From Elusimicrobia bacterium RIFOXYB2_FULL_49_7 (lineage in GTDB: Bacteria; Fibrobacterota; OXYB2-FULL-49-7), in the NCBI GenBank assembly GCA_001800515.1, contig MGVN01000250.1, positions 13,504 through 20,166 on the forward strand: a DNA stretch of 6,663 nt, read 5' to 3'. A model generated the notes under the pieces. That model ran no database searches. It saw only the letters and a list, made by a program, of their open reading frames with translations, and was not told the origin of the DNA. The translations under genes were made by a program, and so were the position numbers. Shown here piece after piece: positions 6,367 through 6,663 of the stretch. The first letter of the stretch is position 1. Each line of letters begins with the position of its first letter.

Positions 6367-6663
6367 ATGGCAAAGAAAATCACCATCGAACCTGTCACCC
6401 GTGTGGAAGGCCACGGTAAGGTGACCATCCGTCTGGACGACCAAGATAAAGTGGTTCAAAGCCGCCTACATATTGTTGAATTTCGCGGCTTTGAGCGTTT
6501 CATTCAGGGACGTCCCTATTGGGAGGCGCCGGTCGCGGTACAGCGTTTATGCGGTATCTGTCCGGTGAGCCATCATTTGGCCGCGGCCAAAGCCATGGAT
6601 GTGGTCGTCGGCGTGGGACCGGAAGGATTATCGCCCACGGCGGAAAAGATGCGGCGCCTGATG
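6367..6663 (+). CDS. hoxH: HoxH, catalytic large subunit of NAD-linked [NiFe] hydrogenase (5' part)
   Basis: HoxH houses the NiFe(CN)2CO active site where H2 is split or made. Only the first 99 residues lie in the window; the gene runs off the right edge, and the full protein is usually near 490 aa. The fragment has the N-terminal family motif ITIEPVTRVEGHGK with Glu14, and the L1 signature RLCGICPVSHH with Cys62 and Cys65, the N-terminal pair of nickel ligands. The C-terminal DPCxxC pair and protease cleavage site are outside the window, so catalytic completeness cannot be judged. The ATG follows GGGAG at 6355-6359, 7 nt away. Context after hoxFUY makes group 3d (NAD-linked bidirectional) the best class; the fragment alone would also fit other group 3 enzymes. 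Confidence 0.94.
   Translation, partial: MAKKITIEPVTRVEGHGKVTIRLDDQDKVVQSRLHIVEFRGFERFIQGRPYWEAPVAVQRLCGICPVSHHLAAAKAMDVVVGVGPEGLSPTAEKMRRLM

Noticed and set aside
1..6663. CRISPR arrays, tRNA or rRNA genes, insertion sequences, phage genes
   Set aside because: I saw no repeat-spacer pattern, terminal inverted repeats, transposase motifs or RNA-gene signatures; the window is nearly all assigned coding sequence.

Overview
The window holds two hydrogenase-related gene blocks facing away from each other. All of it is coding except one divergent intergenic region of about 150 bp and short gaps inside the right-hand operon. The gene set suggests a fermentative or sulfate-reducing type of anaerobe that handles H2 with both [FeFe] and [NiFe] enzymes. 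The combination is reminiscent of anaerobic Desulfobacterota, but the sequence alone does not fix the taxon.

Left block (1-3123), [FeFe]-hydrogenase maturation. The 3' part of hydE (radical SAM maturase) enters from the left on the + strand and ends tail to tail with hydF on the - strand; the two genes overlap by 6 bp and share bases of their stop codons. Upstream of hydF on the same strand, overlapping its probable start, is a gene of the aspartase/fumarase superfamily (aspA-like). HydE and HydF act in building the 2Fe subcluster of the H-cluster. The ammonia-lyase may supply ammonia to this pathway, which is an inference. No hydG and no [FeFe] hydrogenase structural gene is visible here; if present they lie outside the window.

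Middle (3124-3275), AT-rich divergent control region. It contains a reasonable sigma70-type promoter for the right-hand operon (TTGCAT, 17 bp, TATATA) and a weaker candidate for the leftward genes, with overlapping elements.

Right block (3276-6663), hoxF-hoxU-hoxY-hoxH on the + strand. These encode a soluble NAD(P)-linked bidirectional [NiFe] hydrogenase: HoxFU is the diaphorase (FMN, NAD and Fe-S), HoxYH is the hydrogenase module. HoxF is the long form, with a NuoE-like N-terminal domain fused to the NuoF-like body and the N-terminal cluster cysteines mostly lost. No separate hoxE lies just upstream. hoxH runs off the right edge after 99 codons.

Every gene belongs to a recognised family. 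The points of interest are the juxtaposition of [FeFe] maturation genes with a [NiFe] Hox operon, the ammonia-lyase embedded among maturases, the non-standard start of hydF, and several substitutions at normally conserved metal or catalytic positions.
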